Positions 37,148 through 46,241 of a stretch of DNA of 64,000 nucleotides are shown here, in pieces (the stretch's first letter is position 1; each line of letters begins with the position of its first letter). Below the pieces are notes generated by a model. That model was not told the DNA's origin, made no database searches, and saw only the letters and a program-made list of their open reading frames with translations. The translations under genes were made by a program, and so were the position numbers. The DNA is from Saccharophagus sp. K07 (lineage in GTDB: Bacteria > Pseudomonadota > Gammaproteobacteria > Pseudomonadales > Cellvibrionaceae): NCBI RefSeq assembly GCF_014336955.1, contig NZ_QRAI01000001.1, positions 1,364,001-1,428,000 on the forward strand, given 5' to 3'.

Positions 37148-37731
37148 AGACTAGTCCCCTTAGAAGAAATGAGCTGATGTGTTTCTATCACATCAGAATC
37201 TCCTTAGAGTTTCTTTAGGTGCCAATAAATGCCAGTAGGCGTCCGGTCTTGATCAGCAGATTAAAAAATATGACACCAAAATCTTTCTGCTTTCTATCGA
37301 TGGAGGTAATCAGGCCGATATGCCTGAGCTGACATCCCTGCTCTTTGCAGTGTTTCGTTGGGTATTCGTTCTGTGGTATGGATAATTCGGCCCGAATCTG
37401 AAAAGTGAAAATTTTTCGTAAATATGAGTTGCACAATTTGCTGCAGAAATTATGCGAAAAATTAGATTCTCTTCCGAAGATTATGGTGATGATGTGTGGT
37501 TCAGCCAAATGCGCCTCGAATCCAGTTCACAGGCGGAGAACAACCCTGCCCCTCCTGATTGAGGCCCATTTGAGTTATACCTACATTTGCATAATGGAAT
37601 TTGGCGACCCTAGATTGGACAACTTACAGCAGGAACTCGGCCGGTTTTGCTCAAAAGAAACTCGGAATCAATAAATGACCCCGGTTGACTGCATGGAAAT
37701 CAAAAAACTATTTCAATGTTTTAAATAGCGA
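37148..37731. other. Gene-poor region between the AraC regulator and the flagellar locus
   Basis: About 580 bp. Overlapping open frames on both strands (37215-37508 minus, 37405-37674 plus) show no family features, and neither is supported. No repeats or terminators recognised. Confidence 0.4.
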
Positions 37732-38193
37732 TTATTTTTTTGATTGTTGGTCGGTTCGACTCAATGCGCCACATAAACCTTCTATATCCGCGCGTACAAC
37801 TGCGCGTTCGTCGAGTTTCTTGCGCGCGGCTTCAGGTAAATCGGTGTATTGGATAACACCGCGCTCGACCAGGACGATTACCACATCTTCCAGAACTCTG
37901 ACCAACTCCCGATCTGAATCGTGTAAGCGATCCAGGCGCGCTTTCACTTCTTCTTTAAGCGCAAGCCAATTGTGCAACTCCTCGCTTTCAACGGCCAGAA
38001 CGCCATTCATCCCCTCAAAAGGTGCATGTTCCACCCGCAGTAAGCGTCCTTGATCATCTCGTTGTACGTACACCATAGGTTCTTCTGAGCCTCGCCCGCG
38101 ATCGGAACCACCTGAAAAGAATGATGCGACCTTTCTTCCGATCCTGGAGCCAACATTCCAAGGCCGCATCGACGGCCACATCAACGTATTCAT
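37732..38193 (-). CDS. Conserved hypothetical protein often labelled tryptophan synthase beta-like
   Basis: The recognisable part is about 114 aa starting MVYVQRDDQGRLLRVEHAPF (Met at 38076) and running through RVLEDVVIVLVERGVIQYTD and LPEAARKKLDERAV. I know this small family from gammaproteobacterial genomes, where it is often named after TrpB although it lacks the PLP-enzyme fold. The frame is open further upstream to 38355; a start at 38193 would add the basic stretch SRIGRKVASFFSGG. It follows the flagellar operon on the same strand. Function unknown. Confidence 0.6.
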   Translation of the reverse strand: MNTLMWPSMRPWNVGSRIGRKVASFFSGGSDRGRGSEEPMVYVQRDDQGRLLRVEHAPFEGMNGVLAVESEELHNWLALKEEVKARLDRLHDSDRELVRVLEDVVIVLVERGVIQYTDLPEAARKKLDERAVVRADIEGLCGALSRTDQQSKK

Positions 38194-38385
38194 TGGCGAT
38201 GCTACAACGTTTTGATCTGTACGAATACACGGCGATTGCAAACCGTCGCGCTGCGCGTTATCGCACAATTCCAATTTTGACATGTCTGCGTTGAAGGGAC
38301 GCATGACTCTAAAACCTCTTGATAAACAGATAAAAGGCGAAGGTATGCCGGGCACAGCTCATAAATGAAGGCAAAAAATGCCGTA

Positions 38386-39426
38386 TCAAGCAAGCAAACT
38401 GACAACGGCAAAGCGTGTGAGATTCGCTTGGGCGACAATGGTTTGTGAGATGCTGGCGTAATGGGATTGTTTACGTGCCTGAGGATTAAAGACGGTGCTG
38501 GCAAAATTAAGAGCCCACTCTTTTTCATCGAGATTCTCTTGGCGCGCAAGAAACTCCCGGACATCTTCTTGACGTTGGCTCAGCTGCTCACGCAATGCCG
38601 TTATCCTGTCGAGAGACGCCACCACCGAATTGAGTAGCTGACGCAACTCCTCGATTGAGTCCTGCTGCAGGTTGCTCGTGAAGCCCAACAGACCGTCTTC
38701 GATAGTCCTAACTGGCGTGTAAACACCTTTGGCAAACAGTTGCCCTTCGCCCTGAACCCGTAACTGTTCTTTGATTTTTCGCCAGTCTTGTTCGGGCGCG
38801 GTAAATTTCAGGGCACCCTCGCTGTCCAGCTCTGCGCGAATACCCGCCTGCCCCAAGCTGCTGTTGAAACGGCGCAGGATCTGCTCCTCGCTCATGCCCT
38901 CTTCCAATACCACAGCCAGGGGTTCGGGAAACGCGTTTCCGGCACTGAATACCAAGGTCTCAGCGCCCTTGGCCTGCAGTACTTTGATGGATTCAAGGCC
39001 TTGAATGCTGAAGCGGGTGCGCAACGGCTCGTTCAGGCGCAGTTTGAGCGTTGCGTCGAGCGAGTTACCCGATAATTTGCTGCGCTGTTCCAGCAAGGTG
39101 TTGAGCTTTTGCAGCGACTGCTGAATGTTGCTGCGCTCGTTGGCGGTTTGTGGCGAACTCAGCTGGCGGCTGAGATTCAACTTGAGCGCAGCCAATTGGT
39201 TGCTCAGTTCGCTGAGATAATGCTCTGCCGACTGCATCGACGACAGTTGCTGATTCAGCTGGAGGTTGAAACTCGATTCACGCCGCGGCACTCGCTCGGG
39301 TGCGCGTGCCTCGGCTGGATTGGTTTCGGCCGGGCGCGGCCTGACTGCCGTCTCGGGCAAGGGCGTTTGCGGACGGTGGTGAGGGTCAAGAGCTGTGGTA
39401 ACAGGTAATTGCTTATCTATTTTCAT
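38386..39426 (-). CDS. Flagellin/HAP-like protein with hook-IN-type segment
   Basis: 346 aa. A Pro-rich N-terminus (to about residue 50) precedes a helical coil (NQQLSSMQSAEHYLSELSNQ). The middle resembles the flagellin hook-IN motif: ILRRFNSSLGQAGIRAELDS, then EGALKF (about 181-206). The C-terminal helix ends SQTIVAQANLTRFAVVSLLA, like the D0 helix of flagellins and hook-associated proteins. It follows flgL after a 60-bp gap on the same strand, so it is read as part of the flg operon. It may be an accessory junction or filament protein; no established name is applied. Confidence 0.65.
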   Translation of the reverse strand: MKIDKQLPVTTALDPHHRPQTPLPETAVRPRPAETNPAEARAPERVPRRESSFNLQLNQQLSSMQSAEHYLSELSNQLAALKLNLSRQLSSPQTANERSNIQQSLQKLNTLLEQRSKLSGNSLDATLKLRLNEPLRTRFSIQGLESIKVLQAKGAETLVFSAGNAFPEPLAVVLEEGMSEEQILRRFNSSLGQAGIRAELDSEGALKFTAPEQDWRKIKEQLRVQGEGQLFAKGVYTPVRTIEDGLLGFTSNLQQDSIEELRQLLNSVVASLDRITALREQLSQRQEDVREFLARQENLDEKEWALNFASTVFNPQARKQSHYASISQTIVAQANLTRFAVVSLLA

Positions 39427-39486
39427 AGCATTCGTATCTGATAAAACAACTATCGTTACAAAGCTTGTTACAGCGATTCTTCATGC

Positions 39487-40395
39487 TTACAACAGACTGA
39501 ACAGCGACAGCTGGTTGATCTTTAAATAAGTCTTTTGTGTGGCCTGTAATGCCAACTGATAATTCTGCAAATCGATCGTTGCACCGGCGTAATCGAGGCT
39601 GGACAGCTCGCCTTCAATTTTCTGATTGACCAGTGATACATCATCGTTGCTGTTCATCAGCAAGGCGAGGCTGTTCTGGCGTCCGCCGAGTTCAGTAATG
39701 GTTGCCAATAAACTGCCGTGAGTCGTGTCCAGTTGATCGATGGTAGCGAGAATATCGGCGCGAACTGCGTTCATATCCAGCGTAGGATCTTTGAATTGAG
39801 CAATCAGGTTGTGCAGAGAATTCAGCATATCCATGTTAGGGCCAAACACCGATCGCGCGGTCACGTTTTCATCGACCAGTACGCCGTTTGCCACGGCTGC
39901 TTGACGGTGTTTATCGTTGCCTTCCACAGTATAGGTCTGCGTTGCCTCATCAAAACTGACTGCCGGCACATCGCTTAAAGTGCCGGAGAACAAATAGCGC
40001 CCTTCTTCGTCACGCACATTGGCAAAGCTGAAAATCGTCTGTTCGATGATTTCCAACTCCCCCGCCATCGCGGCCAGACCTTCATTGGTGTTAGAACCGT
40101 TAGCCGCCCACAACAACAAATCGCGCACATTGAGCATAGCGTCAGAGGTGGCTTTGAGATTCACTTCCTGGGTCGACAGACTGCTAGAGACGTTGGCGAT
40201 GTTCTTGCGATATTGCTCCAGACTGGCCTCTTCCCTTTGAATTCGTAGTACGCGAACGGCGGAGATAGGATCGTCAGACGGCAAAAGCATGCGTTTATTG
40301 GTTGCCAGCTGCTGCATCAACTTGGCGAGTTCCGCCGAACTGCCATTCATGGAGTTGTGCATCATGGCGGTAATTTGTGCGTTGGTAATCCGCAT
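39487..40395 (-). CDS. flgL: Flagellar hook-filament junction protein FlgL (HAP3)
   Basis: About 302 aa (start MRITNAQITAMMHNSMNGSS at 40395; the ORF has five extra codons). The N-terminal D0/D1 helix with LMQQLATNKRMLLPSDDPIS and the C-terminal IDLQNYQLALQATQKTYLKI are the conserved HAP3 ends. It polymerises on top of FlgK to join hook and filament outside the cell. It follows flgK in the flg operon. Confidence 0.95.
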   Translation of the reverse strand: MRITNAQITAMMHNSMNGSSAELAKLMQQLATNKRMLLPSDDPISAVRVLRIQREEASLEQYRKNIANVSSSLSTQEVNLKATSDAMLNVRDLLLWAANGSNTNEGLAAMAGELEIIEQTIFSFANVRDEEGRYLFSGTLSDVPAVSFDEATQTYTVEGNDKHRQAAVANGVLVDENVTARSVFGPNMDMLNSLHNLIAQFKDPTLDMNAVRADILATIDQLDTTHGSLLATITELGGRQNSLALLMNSNDDVSLVNQKIEGELSSLDYAGATIDLQNYQLALQATQKTYLKINQLSLFSLL

Positions 40396-40442
40396 GTTTG
40401 CCTCAATCAATAAAAAATCGTAACGCCAGGCCTAAGCCAGCA

Positions 40443-41810
40443 TCAAAACGCCGCAAGCATGTCGTCGAACAGGCGATTGGCCGTGGTAATCACTTTCATA
40501 TTGGCTTGATACGCCTGCTGATAATTCATCAGGTTGACGCCCTCTTCATCCAGATTGACCGCACTGACCGAGTCCCGCTGCGCCTGAGCGGTTTGGGTCA
40601 CGGTGGTAGATGATTTCAGGTCAGACTGGTTCTGGCGGCTGGTGCTGGCGATTTCGCCCAACAGGCCGGCATAGGCATCATTCAGGGTGAACTGGCTGCC
40701 GCCAACGTTAATGGTGCGGTTTTTGAGCTCCAGCAAACCAAGCAAGACTTCGTTGTTACCGCTTTCACCTGCTGCTGAAGAGAAAGCCAGCTCTTCCGGC
40801 GTCAGACCATTGACCTTCAATATTTCCGAGGTGCTGGCGGCGTTGTAGATCAGCAATGGTTGACCTGGATTGCCATTCAAATCAAAACCGGTCGCGAGTA
40901 CATCGTTAACCATCTGCGCCAGCGCGCTAGCCATGTCATGTAAGTCGCTCTGGATCGGCCGCAAGGTACCGTACTCAGCTTTGTACAACCCGCCAAAGGC
41001 GCCGCCGAAGCTGTCCTGCTGCAGGGGAAAGCTCGAACCAGCAAAGGACAAAGCCACTTCCTGCTCACCATTGGCGTTGCCGTTAATCTGCAACTGACCG
41101 GCGGTGTTGCCTGCTACCAGCGGTTGGCCATTTGCCAAAGCCACGCTGATGGAACCATCTGCCATCTCGCGGATACGCAGGGACGCATATTGGCTCAGGC
41201 TGCCAACCAGGGATTCACGATGATCGCGCAACGCCGAGGTATCACTCTTAACTGATTCAGCCGCAATAATCTTTTCATTCAACAACGCGATGTTGCTGGT
41301 CAGGCCATTGATTTCGGTGACCATGGCGGTGCGCTGTTCTTGCAATGCTTGAATCTGCAGGTCGACATTGGTGTTGAGACCGTTAAAGCGTTGGCTCAGG
41401 TTGCTGGCTTCGCTGATGATCTGTTGCCGCAGCGCGATCGAACCGGGCGTTGCGCTGGCCTCGCTTAAGGCGGCAAAAAAACGATCAAGCCCGACGCTGA
41501 TGCTCGAACCTTCCCCGGCCATCAAACCTTCGATAGCGGTGTAATACTGCTGCGAGCTGCTGTAATAGTTCTGCTCGGTGGTCGCGCGCCATAGCTGCTG
41601 ATTCTGGAAATCATCGGATAAACGACGAATACTCGTTATTTCCACCCCGCCACCGATGCTCAGACCACCCTGCCCACCCAGTGATGCCATGACCGGACTC
41701 AAGCGGCTGAATCCCGGTGTGTTCACGTTGGCGATGTTCTGCCCGGTAGTAGCAAGGGCCACTTGCGCTGCGCGGACGCCGCTATAGGCGATTTGGTTGA
41801 GAATGCTCAT
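40443..41810 (-). CDS. flgK: Flagellar hook-associated protein FlgK (HAP1)
   Basis: 455 aa. N-terminal MSILNQIAYSGVRAAQVALA, then TTGQNIANVNTPGFSR with the rod/hook motif ANVNTPGFSR, and C-terminal VNLDEEGVNLMNYQQAYQAN, then MKVITTANRLFDDMLA. Forms the first junction zone above the hook. Two bp separate it from flgJ. Confidence 0.97.
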   Translation of the reverse strand: MSILNQIAYSGVRAAQVALATTGQNIANVNTPGFSRLSPVMASLGGQGGLSIGGGVEITSIRRLSDDFQNQQLWRATTEQNYYSSSQQYYTAIEGLMAGEGSSISVGLDRFFAALSEASATPGSIALRQQIISEASNLSQRFNGLNTNVDLQIQALQEQRTAMVTEINGLTSNIALLNEKIIAAESVKSDTSALRDHRESLVGSLSQYASLRIREMADGSISVALANGQPLVAGNTAGQLQINGNANGEQEVALSFAGSSFPLQQDSFGGAFGGLYKAEYGTLRPIQSDLHDMASALAQMVNDVLATGFDLNGNPGQPLLIYNAASTSEILKVNGLTPEELAFSSAAGESGNNEVLLGLLELKNRTINVGGSQFTLNDAYAGLLGEIASTSRQNQSDLKSSTTVTQTAQAQRDSVSAVNLDEEGVNLMNYQQAYQANMKVITTANRLFDDMLAAF

Positions 41811-41812
41811 TA

Positions 41813-42871
41813 CTAGGTCTCTTTACGCTCAATCCGAACTAACTGGGCAAATGCTGCAGAGCGGGATTGATGGGTGCCTTCGGCAACAAAATGGGTGGCT
41901 TTCTGAGTTAAGGCGACAGTTTCCGGCGTCGGCTTAAATCCCTCTGCAGAAAATGTCACGTCGGCTTTAGGCACATCAGTTTTGAGAACTGCAGATATTG
42001 GTGCCGAAGCGCCGTTCAAGTCGCGCAGTATTTTGGTGGCGTAATCACGGGTTTCGGCAAAAGGAATGCGCTCCACCCAGTTGGTCCGAGTGATTTCCCC
42101 GCGGCGCGGATCGCCATGGCGCTGCAGCCATTCGTCTACCCTACCCGGGCCGGCGTTATAGGCACAAACCGCCAGCGCCTCATCGCCATCGTAGCGCTCG
42201 AGCATTTTTTTCAGGTAAGCGCTGCCCAGGAGTTTGTTGTAGTCGCCGTCGCTGATCAGGCGTGCCTGATCGAATTGAATGCCAAGCTCTGCCGCCATGT
42301 CGCGCGCGGTATCCGGCATGAGTTGCATAAGACCGAGCGCGCCTTTGGGCGAGACGGCATCCACGCGCCCGGCGGATTCATGACGAATAACGCTGTCGAC
42401 CAGCTGGCTGAAACTTGCTGCGCCGGAACGCCATGCGCTACCCAGATTCTCGACCCCACGCTTCCAGGCACCGCGCAAGGGATCCAGCAGGCTCGCAGAA
42501 CGCGAAGGCAAATCGGCGCTGCGCGCAGCTACACCGGCTTGTTCGATACTGGTGCTTTGGCCGGCATTGCCAGATAGCTGTTTGACCAGCAACTCCGCGA
42601 TACCGATTTGTTTTTTACTGGCCAGGGTCTCTGCCAGTACGCCATCGTAGAAATCGCGCATGCTGTCCAACTCGCGACTGCGCATAGGACTATCAGTCGA
42701 CAGAGCATCGCTGGCTTTGCGCATTTGCTTGAGAACCTGCTGAAGAAAAAGCGCCTCAAACTGTTCGGCCGCCATTTCCAGCTGACTGTTAGGATTAGTG
42801 GAAGCAGCGCCGCTGATGCCCTCTCCGGGTGTGCGGCGATTCAGATACTGTGGAAGGGACACAATACTCAT
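41813..42871 (-). CDS. flgJ: FlgJ: rod-cap domain fused to SLT-type lytic transglycosylase
   Basis: 352 aa. Residues 30-100 are the rod-binding FlgJ_N domain (FEALFLQQVLKQMRKASDAL). The C-terminal muramidase is not the GH73 glucosaminidase of enteric FlgJ. It is an SLT/GH23 transglycosylase: VIRHESAGRVDAVSPKGALG (catalytic Glu165), GLMQLMPDT, then AVCAYNAGPGRVDEWLQ. It caps the growing rod and opens the peptidoglycan. A 60-residue linker joins the domains. Fits between flgI and flgK. Confidence 0.95.
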   Translation of the reverse strand: MSIVSLPQYLNRRTPGEGISGAASTNPNSQLEMAAEQFEALFLQQVLKQMRKASDALSTDSPMRSRELDSMRDFYDGVLAETLASKKQIGIAELLVKQLSGNAGQSTSIEQAGVAARSADLPSRSASLLDPLRGAWKRGVENLGSAWRSGAASFSQLVDSVIRHESAGRVDAVSPKGALGLMQLMPDTARDMAAELGIQFDQARLISDGDYNKLLGSAYLKKMLERYDGDEALAVCAYNAGPGRVDEWLQRHGDPRRGEITRTNWVERIPFAETRDYATKILRDLNGASAPISAVLKTDVPKADVTFSAEGFKPTPETVALTQKATHFVAEGTHQSRSAAFAQLVRIERKET

Positions 42872-42889
42872 AGGATCTGGGCCTGCAGG

Positions 42890-43993
42890 TTAAATAACAA
42901 TCAGCTCGGCGTTGAGTGCGCCAGCTTGTTCCAGTGCTTGAAGAATGCTCATGACATCGCTCGGGGTAGCACCGAGGCTATTCACGGTATTGATAATGCT
43001 TTCCAGGCTGGCGCCTTGCGGCCACTCGAACATGGGCTTGGCTTCTTCCGAAACAGCGATATCAGAGCGTGGAACAACAGCTGTTTGACCGTCCGAAAAA
43101 GGGCCGGGCTGGCTGACTTGCAGCGTTTCGTTGATGGTAACGGTCAAGCTGCCGTGACTGACGGCAGCTGCTTTCACCCAAACGCCATCGCTGATCACCA
43201 CCGTGCCAGTGCGGCTGTTGAACACCACTTTGGGACGGGTGCGTCCGAGCTCAACATCAATGTCCTCGAGCATTGCCATAAAACGGATGCGTTGATTGCT
43301 GTCCGAGGGTGCGCGCAGGGAAACTTTGGTGGCGTTCAAGGCGGTCGCCGTGCCTGCACCAAACTGTGCATTTACCGCTTCAACCACGCGGGTCGCGGTT
43401 TGAAAACTGGGTTTACGGATATTCAGCATCACGTCCTCGCGCTCGCTGAAGTCGGTGGGAATCATCCGTTCGATAGTCGCGCCGTTAGGAATTCTGCCGG
43501 TGTTGGCGGTGTTGATGGTCACGCTCGAACCGCTATTGCCACTCGCATTCAGCCCTCCCACCACTAAGGCGCCTTGCGCCAGGGCATAGACCTCGCCGTC
43601 GACGCCGGTTAAAGGTGTCATCAACAGCTGACCGCCGCGCAGGCTTTTGGCATCGCCGAGTGAAGACACTGTGACATCGATGGTCTGACCGGGGCTGTAA
43701 GAAGGCGGAATGCTGGCCGTCACCATAACCGCCGCGACATTCTTTAATTTGGGATCGATATTCGCCGGCAGGTTAATACCGAATTGCTGGATCATGTTGG
43801 TAACGGACTGGCTGGTAAATTTAACTTGGCTTTTATCGCCACTACCGTCCAACCCGACCACCAGACCATAACCAATCAACTGGTTGTGACGAATGCCTTC
43901 GATATCCACCAGGTCCATCATTGGCACCGCCTGCGCCGACCAATGGCACAGGAGCAGACAACCGGTGAGCAAAAGTTTCAGTGAATGCGACAT
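42890..43993 (-). CDS. flgI: Flagellar P-ring protein FlgI
   Basis: 367 aa with signal peptide ([16 protein letters not shown]). [48 protein letters not shown], then [20 protein letters not shown] are classic FlgI segments. It assembles the periplasmic P-ring bushing with FlgH and FlgA. Confidence 0.97.
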   Translation of the reverse strand: MSHSLKLLLTGCLLLCHWSAQAVPMMDLVDIEGIRHNQLIGYGLVVGLDGSGDKSQVKFTSQSVTNMIQQFGINLPANIDPKLKNVAAVMVTASIPPSYSPGQTIDVTVSSLGDAKSLRGGQLLMTPLTGVDGEVYALAQGALVVGGLNASGNSGSSVTINTANTGRIPNGATIERMIPTDFSEREDVMLNIRKPSFQTATRVVEAVNAQFGAGTATALNATKVSLRAPSDSNQRIRFMAMLEDIDVELGRTRPKVVFNSRTGTVVISDGVWVKAAAVSHGSLTVTINETLQVSQPGPFSDGQTAVVPRSDIAVSEEAKPMFEWPQGASLESIINTVNSLGATPSDVMSILQALEQAGALNAELIVI

Positions 43994-44025
43994 AGGTTAC
44001 TCAGCACTTAAAAAGAGGTCCGGCG

Positions 44026-44688
44026 TTAAAAAGGAAATAACGGATGCGTGAAAAAGCGCGTCAGCCAACCGGCTGAATTGCTGTCGTTAAGCACGCCGCG
44101 ACCGGCGTAAGAGATTTGCGCGTTAGCCACATTTTGTGAGGACACCTGATTGTTGCGATTGATGTCTTGCACGCGCACCAGACCGGTCAGGCGAATATAT
44201 TCATCGCCCTGATTCAGCTGCAGTTTCTTTTCACCTTTAACCAACAAAGTGCCGTTGGGCATTACTTTATGAACCGTCACCGCAATGGCGCCGCGCAAGG
44301 TGTTTTGCTGCGAGCTTTTGGCGGAGCCGTTAAAGTTGCGATCCGCCGCCAGCGCGGTTTCGACATCGGGCACGGCGTCGCCGAATAATGTGGGAATGCC
44401 CACGCTCGCACCCGAGGATTTGCCGAAACTTGTGCCTGCGCTCTTGCTCGACTGGGTAGATTCATCGAGCACTATGGTGAGGATATCCCCTACTCTGAGT
44501 GCACGATTGTCTTGAATCAGCGAGCCGCTGTAACCGGCGCGAAACAAGCCGCCGCTGGTGGTCGGTGGCAGGGAGTAGTCGAGTTCCGGCGGCTGGTATT
44601 CCGCCGCGTCATCGCCGGGAAGAACCGCAGCCAAGCTCTGGCAACCACTCACCAGCACCAAAGCAAAGAGCAAAAGTAAGATACGCAT
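44026..44688 (-). CDS. flgH: Flagellar L-ring lipoprotein FlgH
   Basis: 220 aa. Lipobox VSGC gives an outer-membrane lipoprotein. RVGDILTIVLDESTQSSKSA, VTVHKVMPNGTLLVKGEKKL and the closing VLNDSNSAGWLTRFF are conserved FlgH blocks. Forms the L-ring around the rod. Confidence 0.97.
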   Translation of the reverse strand: MRILLLLFALVLVSGCQSLAAVLPGDDAAEYQPPELDYSLPPTTSGGLFRAGYSGSLIQDNRALRVGDILTIVLDESTQSSKSAGTSFGKSSGASVGIPTLFGDAVPDVETALAADRNFNGSAKSSQQNTLRGAIAVTVHKVMPNGTLLVKGEKKLQLNQGDEYIRLTGLVRVQDINRNNQVSSQNVANAQISYAGRGVLNDSNSAGWLTRFFTHPLFPF

Positions 44689-44697
44689 AGAACCGGC

Positions 44698-45483
44698 TCA
44701 GACAGTCTGATTAAGGAACTGCTTCATGCTAGAAGCGGCGTCCAATACTTTGGCGTTAGCTTCGTATGCGCGCTGAATGGAAATCATCGATACCATCGCT
44801 TCAACCACTTGCACGTTGGAACCTTCAAGCACGCCTTGTTTGATCTGGCCCAGGCCGTTTTCACCGGGGATGCCTTCGACTGGCTCACCGCTGGCAACGG
44901 TTTCGCGATACAGATTGCCACCTAGTGCTTCGAGGCCAGCCGGGTTAACAAAATTCACCAGGGTAATCTGCCCCAGCTCAACCGGTGTTGTTTCGCCCGG
45001 CAATAAGGCGGTCACAATGCCGTCGCTGCCTACGGTGAAACGGCTTGCGCCTTGCGGAACTTCAATCGCAGGCGTCAAGGGTAAGCCCTGGGCATTGACC
45101 AGCATGCCTTCGGCATTGACTTGTAACTGGCCACTTTCGGTATAGAAAATCTCGCCCGATGGTGCTTCAACCTGAAAAAAGCCGCTGCCGATAATCGCCA
45201 GATCCATCGGCTGACCAGTGGTTTGGATATTGCCTTCCGTAAATACCTTTTGCGTGCCGGCAACGCGCACGCCACTGCCCAATTGAATGCCTGAAGGCAC
45301 GGTATTGATTTGATCCGCCTGCGCGCCTGGCTGGCGTTCAATGGCATAGAACAGATCTTCAAACACCACTCGGTCGCTTTTAAAACCGGTGGTATTCACG
45401 TTCGCCAGATTATTCGCCACGGTTGCCATGGCTTTATCCTGGGCGATCAGGCCCGTTTTGCTGACCCACAATGCTGAACTCAT
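44698..45483 (-). CDS. flgG: Distal rod protein FlgG
   Basis: 261 aa. N-terminal ATVANNLANVNTTGFKSDRV, the FlgG-specific PSGIQLGSGVRVAGTQKVFT, EGNIQTTGQPMDLAI, and C-terminal NVQVVEAMVSMISIQRAYEA. Builds the distal rod. 9 bp before flgH in the operon. Confidence 0.97.
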   Translation of the reverse strand: MSSALWVSKTGLIAQDKAMATVANNLANVNTTGFKSDRVVFEDLFYAIERQPGAQADQINTVPSGIQLGSGVRVAGTQKVFTEGNIQTTGQPMDLAIIGSGFFQVEAPSGEIFYTESGQLQVNAEGMLVNAQGLPLTPAIEVPQGASRFTVGSDGIVTALLPGETTPVELGQITLVNFVNPAGLEALGGNLYRETVASGEPVEGIPGENGLGQIKQGVLEGSNVQVVEAMVSMISIQRAYEANAKVLDAASSMKQFLNQTV

Positions 45484-45503
45484 GCTATGTCTCCGACGGG
45501 CGC

Positions 45504-46232
45504 TTAGCCGCCACGAATTATGCGGTTACCTGCCTCAGATAAACTCTCGGCAGCTTTCATCATTTTTACCTGGGTTTCGAATAGACGATTGAGGCTCATG
45601 GTCGCCATCAGCTGATCGATGGAAGAGACGTTACTGCCTTCCAAATGCCGGGGAACCAGCGTCACGTCTTCATTGACCGGCGCTTCCTGGCCATCGATAG
45701 GAATTAGTAAACCGGTCGCAGTTTTGGTGAGCTCGCTAGCGTCTATATCAACCAGCTTGATGCGCTCGATCTCGGTCATCAGAATTTCGCCGCGTGGCTT
45801 TACGGACACCACGCCGTCACTGCCGATGTGCACACTGTCGAATTCGGGCAGCACAATCGGACCGTTCTGGCCAATGACCGCACGGCCATTGATGGTGAGA
45901 CGCAAATCCGCGTCGATCTGCATACTGCCGTGACGGGTGTAGGCTTCGCCGTCGCCATTTTCTACTGCAATCAATCCGCGCCCCTGAATGGCGATATCCA
46001 GATCACGCCCGGTCGCCATCAACGGCCCCTGCTCCAGGCTCACGCCGTTGTTCTGTACCAGCGCCATATGGCGGCTGTCATAACCGTAGCCTTCCACCGC
46101 TTTTGCGGTAGCCTGCTCCAGATCAGCACGAAAACCGGGGGTATTGACGTTGGCCAGGTTATTCGCACGCACCTGCAGCGATGACATGGTGCGGCTGGCT
46201 GCGGTCATTGCGATGTATCCCAAACGATCCAT
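45504..46232 (-). CDS. flgF: Proximal rod protein FlgF
   Basis: 242 aa. N-terminal RLGYIAMTAASRTMSSLQVR, ANNLANVNTPGFRADLEQAT, and C-terminal LEGSNVSSIDQLMATMSLNR. Shares the rod fold with FlgG but has the shorter FlgF pattern. 20 bp before flgG. Confidence 0.95.
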   Translation of the reverse strand: MDRLGYIAMTAASRTMSSLQVRANNLANVNTPGFRADLEQATAKAVEGYGYDSRHMALVQNNGVSLEQGPLMATGRDLDIAIQGRGLIAVENGDGEAYTRHGSMQIDADLRLTINGRAVIGQNGPIVLPEFDSVHIGSDGVVSVKPRGEILMTEIERIKLVDIDASELTKTATGLLIPIDGQEAPVNEDVTLVPRHLEGSNVSSIDQLMATMSLNRLFETQVKMMKAAESLSEAGNRIIRGG

Positions 46233-46241
46233 TGCTCAGCC

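Noticed and set aside
37215-37674. Overlapping ORFs on both strands (97 and 89 aa)
   Set aside because: Neither has a family signature, a convincing ribosome-binding site or operon context; at most one could be real.
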